In this document: positions 27,290 to 36,271 of the stretch, piece after piece
Position numbering within the stretch: position 1 is the stretch's first letter
Layout: each line of letters starts with the position of its first letter
Origin: Magnetofaba australis IT-1
GTDB taxonomy: Bacteria > Pseudomonadota > Magnetococcia > Magnetococcales > Magnetococcaceae
DNA length: 64,000 nucleotides
NCBI RefSeq assembly: GCF_002109495.1
Contig: NZ_LVJN01000020.1
Coordinates: 229,001 to 293,000 of the forward strand
Reading direction: 5' to 3'
The notes under the pieces: model-generated
The model's input: the letters and a program-made list of their open reading frames with translations, nothing else
Database searches by the model: none
What the model was told of the DNA's origin: nothing
Program-made: the position numbers and the translations under genes

Positions 27290-29125
27290 ATGTTCCCGTT
27301 AGACGAAGCTTACGCGCCGGACCCGCGCCGCCATCGGTGGCGTTTGCTGGTTGGCGGGGTGTTGCTGGGTTCGGGTCTCACCGCCGGGCTGTTCGCATTG
27401 GGCGATGTGGCGCGCTATGCAGGGAGCGCCAGCTTGGCGCTGCTGTTGGTAGGCGGTGCGCTGAGTCTGCTGGACTGGCGGCTACACACACGCCATGTGC
27501 TGCAACGCGCCCACCGTCAACGCGCCCACGCGCGTCAGAGCCGTAACCTCCTCAAGACTCTCATCGAAACCATCCCCGCGCCGATTTTCTACAAGGATGC
27601 CGAAGGGCGCTATCTGGGGTGCAATCAGGCGTTCTCCGAGTACATCGGTCTGCGTGAGATGGACCTGGTTGGCAAGAGTGTGTTCGATATCGCGCCACAG
27701 GAGCTGGCCATCACCTACCACCAGGCCGATCAAGAGTTGCTGGCGGCGGGTGAGAGCCAGAAGTATGAGGCTCAAGTGCGCTACGCCAATGGGCAAAAGC
27801 GCAACGTGGTGTTCCATAAGGGGGTGTGGCGCAGCGCTGATGACAAGCCGGAAGGCATGGTGGGTCTGTTCCTGGACATCACCGAACTCAAACAGACCGA
27901 GGCTGCTCTGGCCAAAGCGCGGGATAACGCCGAGAAGGCCTCCCAGGCCAAGAGCGAATTCCTGGCGGTGATGAGTCACGAGATTCGCACTCCGCTCAAC
28001 GCCATGTTGGGCATGACCGAGGTGCTGAGCGAGAGCGAACTGAACGACGAACAGCGCAAGCGTCTGGATCTGCTGCACCGCGCTGGCGAGTCCATGATGC
28101 GGCTGATCAACGACATTCTGGACCTCTCCAAAGTGGAGGCGGGTCGCTTGAAGCTGGAGCTGCGCCCGTTCGATCTGGAGAAGATGCTGCGCGCGGAGAT
28201 TGGTTTGATTGCGGATCTGGCCCAGGAGAAGGGCTTGTCGGTGACGTTGAGACTGGATAAGAACGCGCCCAAGCGTGTGCTGGGAGATACCCACAAACTG
28301 CGCCAAGTGCTCAGTAATCTGCTGGGTAATGCGGTGAAATTCACCGACCAAGGCGAGATTACCGTGTCCGCGGCCCAAGTAGACGGCGCTGCGGGCGAGG
28401 CCAATCTGATACGCTTTGAAGTGCGTGATACCGGCATCGGCGTGCAGGAGGAGCATCAGCAGGAGATCTTTGCCCCCTTCGCCCAGGAGGATGAGTCGAT
28501 CACGCGGCGTTATGGCGGTTCCGGACTGGGGCTCTCCATCTGTCGTAGTCTGGTGGAGATGATGGGCGGCGAGCTCGCCATGCAGAGCGGTGGGACGAAC
28601 GGAGGCAGCGTGTTCACCTTCACTGTTCCGTTGCCCAAGGCGGTGATGGAACTGGCGGTGGAGGCGAGCGCGGCTGAGGCGAGACGCGAGCAGATCGTGA
28701 CCGCCACGCCAACGCAGCAGCCTCAGGCTGATGCGCAACCGGCGCGCTTACTGCTGGTGGAGGACGCCGAGGATAATATTTCGCTGATGCGCGCCTATCT
28801 GGGCAAACAGCCGGTGGAACTGATCATTGCGCGCAATGGTCAAGAGGGTGTGGACGCATTTCGCGAACAACCGGTTGATCTGGTGCTGATGGATATTCAG
28901 ATGCCGGTTAAGGATGGTTTTACCGCCACGCGGGAGATTCGTGAGCTGGAGGCTGAGCAGGGACTTGCGCCCACGCCGGTGATTGCGGTGACCGCCCACG
29001 CTTTCCCCGAAGATATCGAACGCTGTGTCGATGCCGGATGTGATGCGCACATCCCCAAACCGGTGCGCAAAAAGGAGTTGCTGGAGTTGATTGGACGCTA
29101 CGCCAATGGCGGTGGGAATGGCTAA
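27290..29125 (+). CDS. Membrane hybrid histidine kinase (PAS-HisKA-HATPase-REC)
   Basis: 611 residues from the ATG at 27290 with AGGG upstream; a GTG at 27278 is a possible earlier start. Two N-terminal membrane helices (about 22-65) are followed by a PAS domain (about 85-205, IPAPIFYKDAEGRYLGCNQAF), HisKA with the phospho-acceptor SHEIRTPLNAML, HATPase_c with N, G1 and G2 boxes (LGNAVKFT, DTGIGV, GGSGLGLSI), and a C-terminal receiver domain with phospho-acceptor LVLMDIQMP. No HPt or output domain is present, so phosphorelay to an unlinked protein is expected. The gene overlaps the next one, a TPR/CHAT-like lipoprotein, by 8 bp, suggesting they work together. Confidence 0.9.
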   Translation: MFPLDEAYAPDPRRHRWRLLVGGVLLGSGLTAGLFALGDVARYAGSASLALLLVGGALSLLDWRLHTRHVLQRAHRQRAHARQSRNLLKTLIETIPAPIFYKDAEGRYLGCNQAFSEYIGLREMDLVGKSVFDIAPQELAITYHQADQELLAAGESQKYEAQVRYANGQKRNVVFHKGVWRSADDKPEGMVGLFLDITELKQTEAALAKARDNAEKASQAKSEFLAVMSHEIRTPLNAMLGMTEVLSESELNDEQRKRLDLLHRAGESMMRLINDILDLSKVEAGRLKLELRPFDLEKMLRAEIGLIADLAQEKGLSVTLRLDKNAPKRVLGDTHKLRQVLSNLLGNAVKFTDQGEITVSAAQVDGAAGEANLIRFEVRDTGIGVQEEHQQEIFAPFAQEDESITRRYGGSGLGLSICRSLVEMMGGELAMQSGGTNGGSVFTFTVPLPKAVMELAVEASAAEARREQIVTATPTQQPQADAQPARLLLVEDAEDNISLMRAYLGKQPVELIIARNGQEGVDAFREQPVDLVLMDIQMPVKDGFTATREIRELEAEQGLAPTPVIAVTAHAFPEDIERCVDAGCDAHIPKPVRKKELLELIGRYANGGGNG

Positions 29126-31589
29126 ACGCGCGCTGCTCGGAGCGGCGGTGTGGATGATGGCGCTGTTGTTGGCCGGGTGCGCCAGCGACCCCAGTTGGGA
29201 GATGCGCCATTTTCGCCTCAAAGGCCAACACCATCAGGCCATCGCTTTCTTCGAGTCCCAGTATAAACTCTCCGATGAGCTCTCCTACGAGCCGTTGCAG
29301 GACCTGTGCAAGGCCTACTTCGAAACCCGCCGTTATACGCAGTTCATGCGCTGCGCCGACCACTATCTGAAGAGCGTGGCGGCGGACAAAACCACGCAAT
29401 ACTTCACTGAAGAGAAAATTCCCGTCACCTATGGCGAAAAAGTGGCGCCGGTGCTGGCCTGGCGCGCCCTAATGCGTATCGATCTGGGCGAATATGAGGC
29501 GGCGCTTAAGGACGCCTTGGAGGCCAATGCGCAGCTGCAGAAGGTGCGTGACAAGTGGGTCGGCATCGAAAAAGAGGTGGACGAGTGGGCCTTCCTGACG
29601 CTGGATGTCTATCGTGCTGCGGGCTTGGCCTACGCCCTGTTGGATAAACGCGAGCAGGCCTATCAATTCATTCAGCGCACCAATGAGGTGTTCGGCCCCA
29701 GCAATATGCAAGAGCTTTCGCGCCTGCGCGCCTTGGCGCAGGTGCAGATTCTCATCGCCTTGAAGGATTATCGAGCCGCGCTGGAGTTGGTGCGCGAACA
29801 GACCACCCTCAACCCCTTCGCCGTGGTGATGGTGGCGGTCTCTTTCATCAATCCGGTGCAGGGCGCCATGGAGGCGCTCTCCACCATTGAGCGCACCGAG
29901 CGCATCAAATCGGTTCCCGCCAGCTATTTGCCGCAGCTCTTCATGTTCGCCAAAACCCTGTTTGAAACCCAGCAGGATAGCGAAGCGGCGGCCAGCTATG
30001 ATCTGTTCCTGGCCAACCCCTACCGGGTCAACTACCCCAGTTTGGAGGTGGCGGCGCTGTATGATCGCGGTCGTCTGGCGCAGCGCGCGGGCGATGTGGC
30101 CGGGGCCATCGACTTCTTCACCCGCGCCATGGCGGCGGGGGAGTCGCGCCGCTCGCTGATTCAGAGCGAAACCGCACAGACCGGCTTCGCCACCAGCGAC
30201 CCCAGCGCCGTATATAAGGATCTGGTGGCGCTGCTGCTGGAACAGCACCGCGACGCCGAGGCGCTGTTGGCCGCCGAACGCGGACGGCACCGGCGGTTGG
30301 TGTCGTTACTGGCCAAGGAGCAGTCGTTTGCCGGTGTGGACGAGGCGGGCGCGGCGCTGGTGGAGGCGTTAGATGAAGCCGAGGCGCGTCTGCTGGAGCG
30401 GGATTTTCTCGCCGACGGCGCTGCGGTGCAGACTAAGGCCGCCGAACCGGCGCAAATCCGCGCGCGCATCGCCAAGCAGTACCCGCGCATGGCCCCGTTG
30501 GTGGGGGCGGGCAAGCCCTCTCTGGCGCCGCTGTTGGCGCAGTTGAGTCCGCGCGAGCGTCTCTTGGTCTACTTCCGCGACGGCGACAAGTTGTGGGGCT
30601 TTGTGGCCTATGCCGATGGTCGGGTCAAAGGGGTGGCGCTGCGTGGGGACAATCTACAGAAACTGGCGGCGCTGTTCCGCTCGATTTTGGAGAATCCAGA
30701 CAAGTCCGGCTATCAGGACGCCGCTGAGGCGCTCTATCAACGTCTGATCGGGCCGTTGGCCGATGAGTTGAAGGGGGCGGATAAGCTGCTGACCATCCCC
30801 TCGGGGGCGATTCACGGGGTGCCTCTAGGGGCGCTCATCGACCCGCAGAGCAGCGCCGAGCCGCTCATGAGCCGCTTCGCCATGCGTCGCTTGCCGGGCT
30901 TCTACGCCGCAGTGTGGCTAAATCAGCAGCAAACCGGCCCTGAGCCTGAGGGGCAACTGCTGGCGGTGGGGCACGCTGGTCCCGATGTGGATCCGGGGCA
31001 GGAGGGCGCGGCGCAGCGTCAGGCGCTGGCTTTGGCGCGGCAGGAGGCGGTGGCGCTGGCCATGGCGGGACGTCCGGTGCGTGATCAGGCGCGGGTGCTC
31101 ACCGGCGCCAAGGCCACCGAAGCGGGGCTGGTGCGCGCAGGCGAGAGTTATCGCTATCTGCATGTGGCGCTGGATGGGCGTTTTGACGCCGAGCAGTGGC
31201 GCAAGACCGGGTTGAATCTGCTGCCGGGCGGCGGCGAGGATGGGCGTTTGTTGCTGCCGGAGCTGTTCCAGCACCCCTGGCGTTGGCGCGTGGCCACCTT
31301 CTCCGGGGTCTATTTCCCTTGGCGGGATGGCGCCGATACGGGGCTGGAGGCGGCGGCGTTTCAGGCGGGGTGGTTGTATGGCGGGGCGCGCGGCGTACTG
31401 ACCTCGCTGTGGCGCACCGAGCCAGACGCGACGCAACAGTTCATCTTGGCCTACTACGCCAACTTGGCGCGCATGACGCCGCAGGAGGCGCTGCGCGCCA
31501 CCCAGCAGGAGATGCGCGCCGCAGGCTACGAGCATCCCTACTACTGGGCGCCCTACGTGTATGCGGGAGAGAGCGCGCAGAACCCGTAA
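29118..31589 (+). CDS. TPR lipoprotein with catalytically degenerate CHAT-like domain
   Basis: 823 residues from the ATG at 29118; in-frame ATGs at 29091 and 29106 lie further inside the kinase gene. The signal ends in lipobox LAGC (Cys21). Residues about 40-420 form TPR-like helix pairs. The C-terminal 330 residues follow the CHAT (caspase-like) pattern: PSGAIHGVPLGALID, then YRYLHVALDG, RVATFSG, GGARGVLTSLWRTEPDATQQFILAYYANL and YYWAPYVYAG. In active CHAT proteases the two catalytic sites read HxATHG and LSAC. Here they are HVALDG and FSGV, so both His and Cys are missing. It is probably a binding or scaffold protein at the envelope, translated together with the upstream hybrid kinase. Confidence 0.8.
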   Translation: MAKRALLGAAVWMMALLLAGCASDPSWEMRHFRLKGQHHQAIAFFESQYKLSDELSYEPLQDLCKAYFETRRYTQFMRCADHYLKSVAADKTTQYFTEEKIPVTYGEKVAPVLAWRALMRIDLGEYEAALKDALEANAQLQKVRDKWVGIEKEVDEWAFLTLDVYRAAGLAYALLDKREQAYQFIQRTNEVFGPSNMQELSRLRALAQVQILIALKDYRAALELVREQTTLNPFAVVMVAVSFINPVQGAMEALSTIERTERIKSVPASYLPQLFMFAKTLFETQQDSEAAASYDLFLANPYRVNYPSLEVAALYDRGRLAQRAGDVAGAIDFFTRAMAAGESRRSLIQSETAQTGFATSDPSAVYKDLVALLLEQHRDAEALLAAERGRHRRLVSLLAKEQSFAGVDEAGAALVEALDEAEARLLERDFLADGAAVQTKAAEPAQIRARIAKQYPRMAPLVGAGKPSLAPLLAQLSPRERLLVYFRDGDKLWGFVAYADGRVKGVALRGDNLQKLAALFRSILENPDKSGYQDAAEALYQRLIGPLADELKGADKLLTIPSGAIHGVPLGALIDPQSSAEPLMSRFAMRRLPGFYAAVWLNQQQTGPEPEGQLLAVGHAGPDVDPGQEGAAQRQALALARQEAVALAMAGRPVRDQARVLTGAKATEAGLVRAGESYRYLHVALDGRFDAEQWRKTGLNLLPGGGEDGRLLLPELFQHPWRWRVATFSGVYFPWRDGADTGLEAAAFQAGWLYGGARGVLTSLWRTEPDATQQFILAYYANLARMTPQEALRATQQEMRAAGYEHPYYWAPYVYAGESAQNP

Positions 31590-31594
31590 AGTTG

Positions 31595-31888
31595 TAGAGT
31601 GAGTCAAAACCAAAACTGCACAGAACGGCCAATGTTTGCGTGACGTAGGCCGGACTTGCGCTGACTATGGGCCAAATTTCCAACGGAAATTTGGCGGGAT
31701 TCTTAAGGGTCTGTGACCCTTAAGCGGGTGTGGGCAGCGCCCACGGTTTGGATTTTGTGACCTTGGGAGCTCGAGGGCGAAGCCCTCGATATCTTTCAGC
31801 GCCTATATGTGCACTTTTGAATGCTAGCGACTATATCTTCCATTATCCAAAATCCGAGCCTGTCCGATTCTCGGTTTGACTGGCTATA
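31595..31888 (+). repeat. Family E MITE-like element, copy E1
   Basis: About 294 bp. The left end TAGAGTGAGTCAAAACC and the right end (GGTTTGACTGGCTATA) form an imperfect terminal inverted repeat with TA at each edge. Inside are CCAAATTTCCAACGGAAATTTGG, AAGGGTCTGTGACCCTT, GTGGGCAGCGCCCAC and CGAGGGCGAAGCCCTCG. It explains most of the 369-bp gap between the CHAT lipoprotein and the LysR pair. Confidence 0.75.
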
Positions 31889-31958
31889 GCTGTGTGTCGG
31901 GAACACGCGTCACCAGCCCGCAGAGCGTGTGGGCTGGGCGGTCAGGTGGGTCAGAAAA

Positions 31959-32891
31959 TTACTCCGGCTGGCGACGCCACTCCGAGCGTTCAATGGTGGT
32001 CTTGACCTGCTCGCGGAACCAGATGTGCGCCGGATCGCGTTCGGTGCGCGGATGCCAGGCGATGGCCAGACGCAATTTGGCGGTGGGGAAGGGGAGTTGC
32101 GAGACCTGCAGATTGGCCTGACGCGCCATCACCCGCGCCGCCCCTTCGGGCATGCAGGTCATCAAATCACTGCCCGCCACCAGCGCCGGCAGCATGCCGA
32201 ACGAACCCAACCGGCAGACGATCTGTCGATGCAGATCCCGCTCCGCCAGCGCTTCATCCACCACCGTGTTATCCATGCCGCGCGGGTAGTACTGAATATG
32301 CCGCGCCTCCAGCAGCGCCTCCATGGTCAGCTTGCCATCGCCCACCAAAGGGTGGTTTTTGCGATGCAGGCAGACATACTCCATCTCCAGCAGACGATTC
32401 AGCGTCACCTTGGGAGGCACCCATTGAAAGCGCGAGAAGATGATGTCCACATCGCCGCGCTCCAGGGCGCTGATCTCATCTTCGCCGCCCACATCCACTG
32501 CGCGCACCACCACGCCGGGGGCCACGCGACTGAGCAGTTGCGTCAACTCCGGCATCAACATGGCGGTGAAATAATCCAGCATGCCGATGCGGAAGGTGCG
32601 CTTGGAGCCGTAGGGGTCGAAACGCTCCTGGTCCAACGCCACGCGGATCTTCTGCAGCGCCAGGGCCACCGGTTCGGCCAACTCCAAAGCGCGCGGAGTG
32701 GGCTCCATGCGGGCGCCGCTTTTGACGAACAAGGGGTCGTCAAAGATCTCGCGCAGGCGACGCAACGTATTGCTCATGGCCGCCTGAGTGATGCCCAGGG
32801 CGCGCCCGGCGCGGGTGACGCCCCGCTCCATCATCAGGGTGTCGAACGCCACCAGGAGATTGAGATCGAACTTGTTCAGATTGCGCTTCAT
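31959..32891 (-). CDS. LysR-family transcriptional regulator (first of a tandem pair)
   Basis: 310 residues. The N-terminal winged helix-turn-helix (KFDLNLLVAFDTLMMERGVTRAGRALGITQAAMSNTLRRLR) is of the NodD/LeuO-like LysR branch. The effector domain begins at about residue 90 (KRTFRIGMLDYFTAML). It should bind operator DNA as a dimer or tetramer in response to a small ligand. A closely related gene lies 28 bp upstream on the same strand, so the two look like a tandem duplication. No obvious target gene is adjacent. Confidence 0.88.
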   Translation of the reverse strand: MKRNLNKFDLNLLVAFDTLMMERGVTRAGRALGITQAAMSNTLRRLREIFDDPLFVKSGARMEPTPRALELAEPVALALQKIRVALDQERFDPYGSKRTFRIGMLDYFTAMLMPELTQLLSRVAPGVVVRAVDVGGEDEISALERGDVDIIFSRFQWVPPKVTLNRLLEMEYVCLHRKNHPLVGDGKLTMEALLEARHIQYYPRGMDNTVVDEALAERDLHRQIVCRLGSFGMLPALVAGSDLMTCMPEGAARVMARQANLQVSQLPFPTAKLRLAIAWHPRTERDPAHIWFREQVKTTIERSEWRRQPE

Positions 32892-32919
32892 CGGCGATCT
32901 TCCCGCGGCTGGGGTCGGG

Positions 32920-33837
32920 TCACTGGGGACGCGGCGCGTTGAGCGCCTGCTGCACCTGTTCGCGGAACCAGATATTGGGTTGGCTGTGTTCGGTGCGATC
33001 GTGCCATGCCATGGCCAACTGCAGCGGCGGGCAGGGGAACGGCAGCGGCGCGCTGGTCAGACCCATGGCCGGGGCCACCACGTCGGCGGCGGCTTTGTTG
33101 ATGGTGGCGATCAGATCGGTCTGCGACACCAGCGTCGGCAGCATGCCGAAGGACTCCAGTTTGACCGCGATGTCGCGATGGGCGTTGATTTTATCCAACG
33201 CCACGTCGATGAAGGACTCTTCGATGCCGGGGGGGTAGTAGTGCACATGTTTGCACGCCAGCACGTTCTTGAGGGTGGCGCCGCCATGGGCCAACACCGG
33301 ATGGTCGGGACGGAACAGCACCACAAACGGCATTTCGCGCACCAGGCGATGGTGCACGTTGGGCGGCAGATCCTCCACGCGGGAGAGGATCAGATCCACT
33401 TCGCCGCTTTCGATCATCTCACCGTGAAAGTCGCCGGTGTTGGCCACCTCAAGGGTGACGTTGGGGGCGTTGCGCTCCATCTGCTCAAGCAGCGGCGGAA
33501 ACACCAGCGGCGCGGTGTAGTCCACCATGCCCATGCGGAACACGTAGCGCGACGTGGCGGGGTCGAAACTATCCTGGTCCAGCGCCTCATGCACCAGATC
33601 CAGAGCCGACTCGATCATGCCCGCCAGCTCCAGGGCGCGCGGGGTTGGCTCCATGCGCGCGCCGGTCTTGACGAACAGGGCGTCATCAAAGGCGGTGCGC
33701 AGACGGCGCAGAGTATTGCTCATGGCCGCTTGGGTGATGCCCAGACGCCGTCCGGCGCGGGTCACGCCGCGTTCGGTCATGAGGGCGTCAAACGCCACCA
33801 ATAGGTTCAAATCGAATTTTCCCAGACCCTCTTTCAC
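32920..33837 (-). CDS. LysR-family transcriptional regulator (second of a tandem pair)
   Basis: 305 residues, strongly similar over its length to the downstream LysR gene. The N-terminus KFDLNLLVAFDALMTERGVTRAGRRLGITQAAMSNTLRRLR differs in only a few positions, and both share the LELA and FREQV segments. The effector domain has diverged more than the DNA-binding domain, which suggests shared operators but different ligands. The 171-bp AT-rich upstream region (33838-34008) probably holds the promoter and autoregulatory sites. Confidence 0.88.
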   Translation of the reverse strand: MKEGLGKFDLNLLVAFDALMTERGVTRAGRRLGITQAAMSNTLRRLRTAFDDALFVKTGARMEPTPRALELAGMIESALDLVHEALDQDSFDPATSRYVFRMGMVDYTAPLVFPPLLEQMERNAPNVTLEVANTGDFHGEMIESGEVDLILSRVEDLPPNVHHRLVREMPFVVLFRPDHPVLAHGGATLKNVLACKHVHYYPPGIEESFIDVALDKINAHRDIAVKLESFGMLPTLVSQTDLIATINKAAADVVAPAMGLTSAPLPFPCPPLQLAMAWHDRTEHSQPNIWFREQVQQALNAPRPQ

Positions 33838-34008
33838 GCAAGCGCTCCGAACGGATGGGATTTATGGGTTTATTGCTGTGGTTAGACAGCAATTGCGCAC
33901 CACCATTATGCGCGCTTATGCAAGCTATCACATTTTTTTCATCAGGGCAGTGAACAATTTCCGTTTCAACTGCTTGCGCGAGGGCGTTGCGGCGCGAACG
34001 GGCGGGAA

Positions 34009-34698
34009 TCAGAAAAACGGCAGCCAGCCCCAGCCGCTATCGAGATCTTTTTCACAGCGTTTGAGTTGGCTGCGATAACGGGAGGCGTTGCGTTGCACCT
34101 TTTTGGCTACGCGCATGAGCCAGGGTTTCTTGCGGTAGGACTTCTTGGCGTAGCCGCCGTGGCCTTCATGGTAGGCGAGATATTGATGCTCGGCGTTCCA
34201 TTTTGAGACGCCGTTCTTTTTGTGGGTGAGATTCATGTACCAGCCTATGAAATCCGCCGCATCGTCGAAGTTGGTGCGGCTGGCCCAGCGGTTGCCGGTG
34301 GATTTTTTGTACCACGCCCAGGTGCTGTCGAGGACCTGGGCGTAGCCCAGCGCCGAGGAGGCGCGACCCCAGGGGATAACCCACAGGATGTACTCCTTGG
34401 GCGGGCGCGCATCGTGCTGGAATTTCGACTCCTGGTGCATGATGGCCATCTGCACGTGAATCGGCGCGCCCCACTTCTTCTGGCTGGCCTTGACGGCGTC
34501 GTACCAATCCTCGTTTTGGCGGAACATGGAGCAGACGTCGTCGATATTGCCGGGCAGGGAGGCGCAACCGCCAAGCAGCAGCGTCAACGCCAGGAGCGTG
34601 GCGGACAGAAAACGGGCGGAGGCCCCAGAGTGGGCGCAAGCGGGCGATGTTTGGCGGCACATGGTCCTGAGCATACCGTGGCGGGATGGGGGCGTCAT
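34009..34698 (-). CDS. Lipoprotein lytic transglycosylase (SLT/GH23-like)
   Basis: 229 residues from the ATG at 34698, which overlaps the upstream glycosyltransferase stop by ATGA. The signal ends in lipobox LGGC. The catalytic-domain hallmark MAIMHQESKFQHDARP carries the general-acid Glu, followed by SSALGYAQVLDSTWAWYKKSTG and later YLAYHEGHGGY, as in a known group of SLT-like lipoproteins. These cleave peptidoglycan glycan strands with formation of 1,6-anhydro ends. It probably acts at the outer-membrane inner face. Confidence 0.82.
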   Translation of the reverse strand: MTPPSRHGMLRTMCRQTSPACAHSGASARFLSATLLALTLLLGGCASLPGNIDDVCSMFRQNEDWYDAVKASQKKWGAPIHVQMAIMHQESKFQHDARPPKEYILWVIPWGRASSALGYAQVLDSTWAWYKKSTGNRWASRTNFDDAADFIGWYMNLTHKKNGVSKWNAEHQYLAYHEGHGGYAKKSYRKKPWLMRVAKKVQRNASRYRSQLKRCEKDLDSGWGWLPFF

Positions 34699-35855
34699 GG
34701 GGCGTCGCCTCGGAGAAGCGGGCTCCAATGGTCCTGGAAGATGCGGGCCTGATCCTGCAGCGTCCAGTGAGCGATGCGCTGGTCGGCCGCTTGCGCCAGT
34801 TGCGCGCGGAGCTGGGGGTTGCGAGCCATTTGCGCCATGGCGTTGGCCCAGGCGGCGGCGTCATGGTGAGGACGGATCAGGCCGGTGACGCCATCGCTGA
34901 TCAGATCCTCCACCGCCCCCACGCACTCCGAGGCGATTACCGGCAATCCGGCGGCCATGGCTTCGTTGACCACCAACCCCCACGGCTCGATGCGCGAGGG
35001 CATCGCCAGCATGTGGGCGCTGAACATCAGCATCATCACCTCGTGAGGTTGCACGCGGCCCAGGGCGATAAGCTGCGGATTGGTCTGTGCGCGCGCTTGA
35101 ACCTCCGCCTCCAATGAGCCGCCGCCCGCCACCAGCAGGCGCGCATTGGGCCATTGGGCGGCGAGCTGCTCGAAAGCGTCCAATAACAGCATTACCCCTT
35201 TATAGGGTTCCAGCCTGCCGACGTAGAGAATCACCGGATCAGCGTCGGCAACGCCGTAGCGGGCGCGGATCTGCGCGCGATCCTCACTGGAGAACGCCTC
35301 CCGGCGCTGGCGGATGGCGGCCACGTCCACGGTCAATTGTGATGGGTGAATCTTCGCCGGATCGGCGCCCATATTGCGCATCAGGCGCGCCTGGGGCGAA
35401 CCGGCGGGCAGCAGCCAGAGCGCGCGAGCGAACAGAAGACGCAACCAAGCGCGGCGCAGCAGCGCTTTGAGCCAATGGCGCCGCTCGCCCATCTCCGGGG
35501 TGTCCGACTCCATGGTGAAGGGCTTGCCCGACAGCAGAATCAGCAGCAGCGCAGGCAGGTGTAGCGCCGAGCCGCCCCAACCGGCGATGTGGATGAATCG
35601 GCAGCGGCGGTCAAAGATGGCCTGCGCCAGTCGCCACACGGCGGCGCTGCGGCGATTGGGCAACACCTGGGCGATCTCTTCAGGCAGGTCGATGCCCCAA
35701 TTCTGGCTCAGATTGGCGCCGATAAAGAAGACGCGCACGTTGGGGAATCCGGGCGCAGCGGCGAAGGCGGCCAGTCGCGCGACCAGATAGCTGGTGGGTT
35801 CGTTCTGAATCAGCACGCCATAGTTGGCGTCCATGCGGTCAGCGGAGTGCGCCAT
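34695..35855 (-). CDS. Glycosyltransferase family 4
   Basis: 386 residues with a GT-B fold. The C-terminal half has the family signature ILYVGRLEPYKGVMLLLDAFEQLA, then the Glu-x7-Glu nucleotide-sugar motif in EPWGLVVNEAMAAGLPVIASECVGAVEDLI. The N-terminal half (YLVARLAAFAAAPGFPNVRVFFIG, FIHIAGWGG) should hold the acceptor. It transfers an activated sugar to an unknown acceptor, possibly for an envelope polysaccharide. It is coupled by ATGA to a lytic transglycosylase. Confidence 0.87.
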   Translation of the reverse strand: MAHSADRMDANYGVLIQNEPTSYLVARLAAFAAAPGFPNVRVFFIGANLSQNWGIDLPEEIAQVLPNRRSAAVWRLAQAIFDRRCRFIHIAGWGGSALHLPALLLILLSGKPFTMESDTPEMGERRHWLKALLRRAWLRLLFARALWLLPAGSPQARLMRNMGADPAKIHPSQLTVDVAAIRQRREAFSSEDRAQIRARYGVADADPVILYVGRLEPYKGVMLLLDAFEQLAAQWPNARLLVAGGGSLEAEVQARAQTNPQLIALGRVQPHEVMMLMFSAHMLAMPSRIEPWGLVVNEAMAAGLPVIASECVGAVEDLISDGVTGLIRPHHDAAAWANAMAQMARNPQLRAQLAQAADQRIAHWTLQDQARIFQDHWSPLLRGDAP

Positions 35856-35942
35856 GCCTGGGGAGTGTTTCGCTTTGCGTTGGAGTAAACGAAAAAATCA
35901 CCCTAGCGCACGACGCGGCGCTTGACCAGGAGGCGCGGCGTT

Positions 35943-36230
35943 TTAGTGCAACAGGAGAAAGCGGGGAGAGACGCCTTGCAGGGTCAGTTGCGCCCAGCCC
36001 GGTTTGCCGGGTTCAGCATTGATGCGCACCTGCTGGAAGTAGCCGCGCGTTTGCAGAAGATCCAGGGCCGGTTGTAGGCGCGCAATCACGGCGCGGCGCA
36101 GCAGCAGCGGTTCGCTGTCGCCATCGGGCGCGGCGGCGGCGATGCGCTGCCACAACAGACTGGGCACGCAGGTTTTGTTGCGGATGCGCGCCAACGCCTC
36201 GCGCTCGTCGTGGGGAAGTTGTTCGAACAT
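35943..36230 (-). CDS. Small hypothetical protein downstream of nrtR
   Basis: 95 residues, 41 bp after the nrtR stop on the same strand. It is Leu/Arg/Ala-rich, with a helical middle (EPLLLRRAVIARLQPALDLLQTRGYF) and a beta-like end (AQLTLQGVSPRFLLL). No signal peptide and no recognised family. The ribosome-binding site is weak. The frame could be chance in GC-rich DNA, so confidence is moderate to low. Confidence 0.45.
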   Translation of the reverse strand: MFEQLPHDEREALARIRNKTCVPSLLWQRIAAAAPDGDSEPLLLRRAVIARLQPALDLLQTRGYFQQVRINAEPGKPGWAQLTLQGVSPRFLLLH

Positions 36231-36271
36231 GGCGCTTGGAGTCGGTGGAGGAGAGAAAAGATCCCGCGCGT

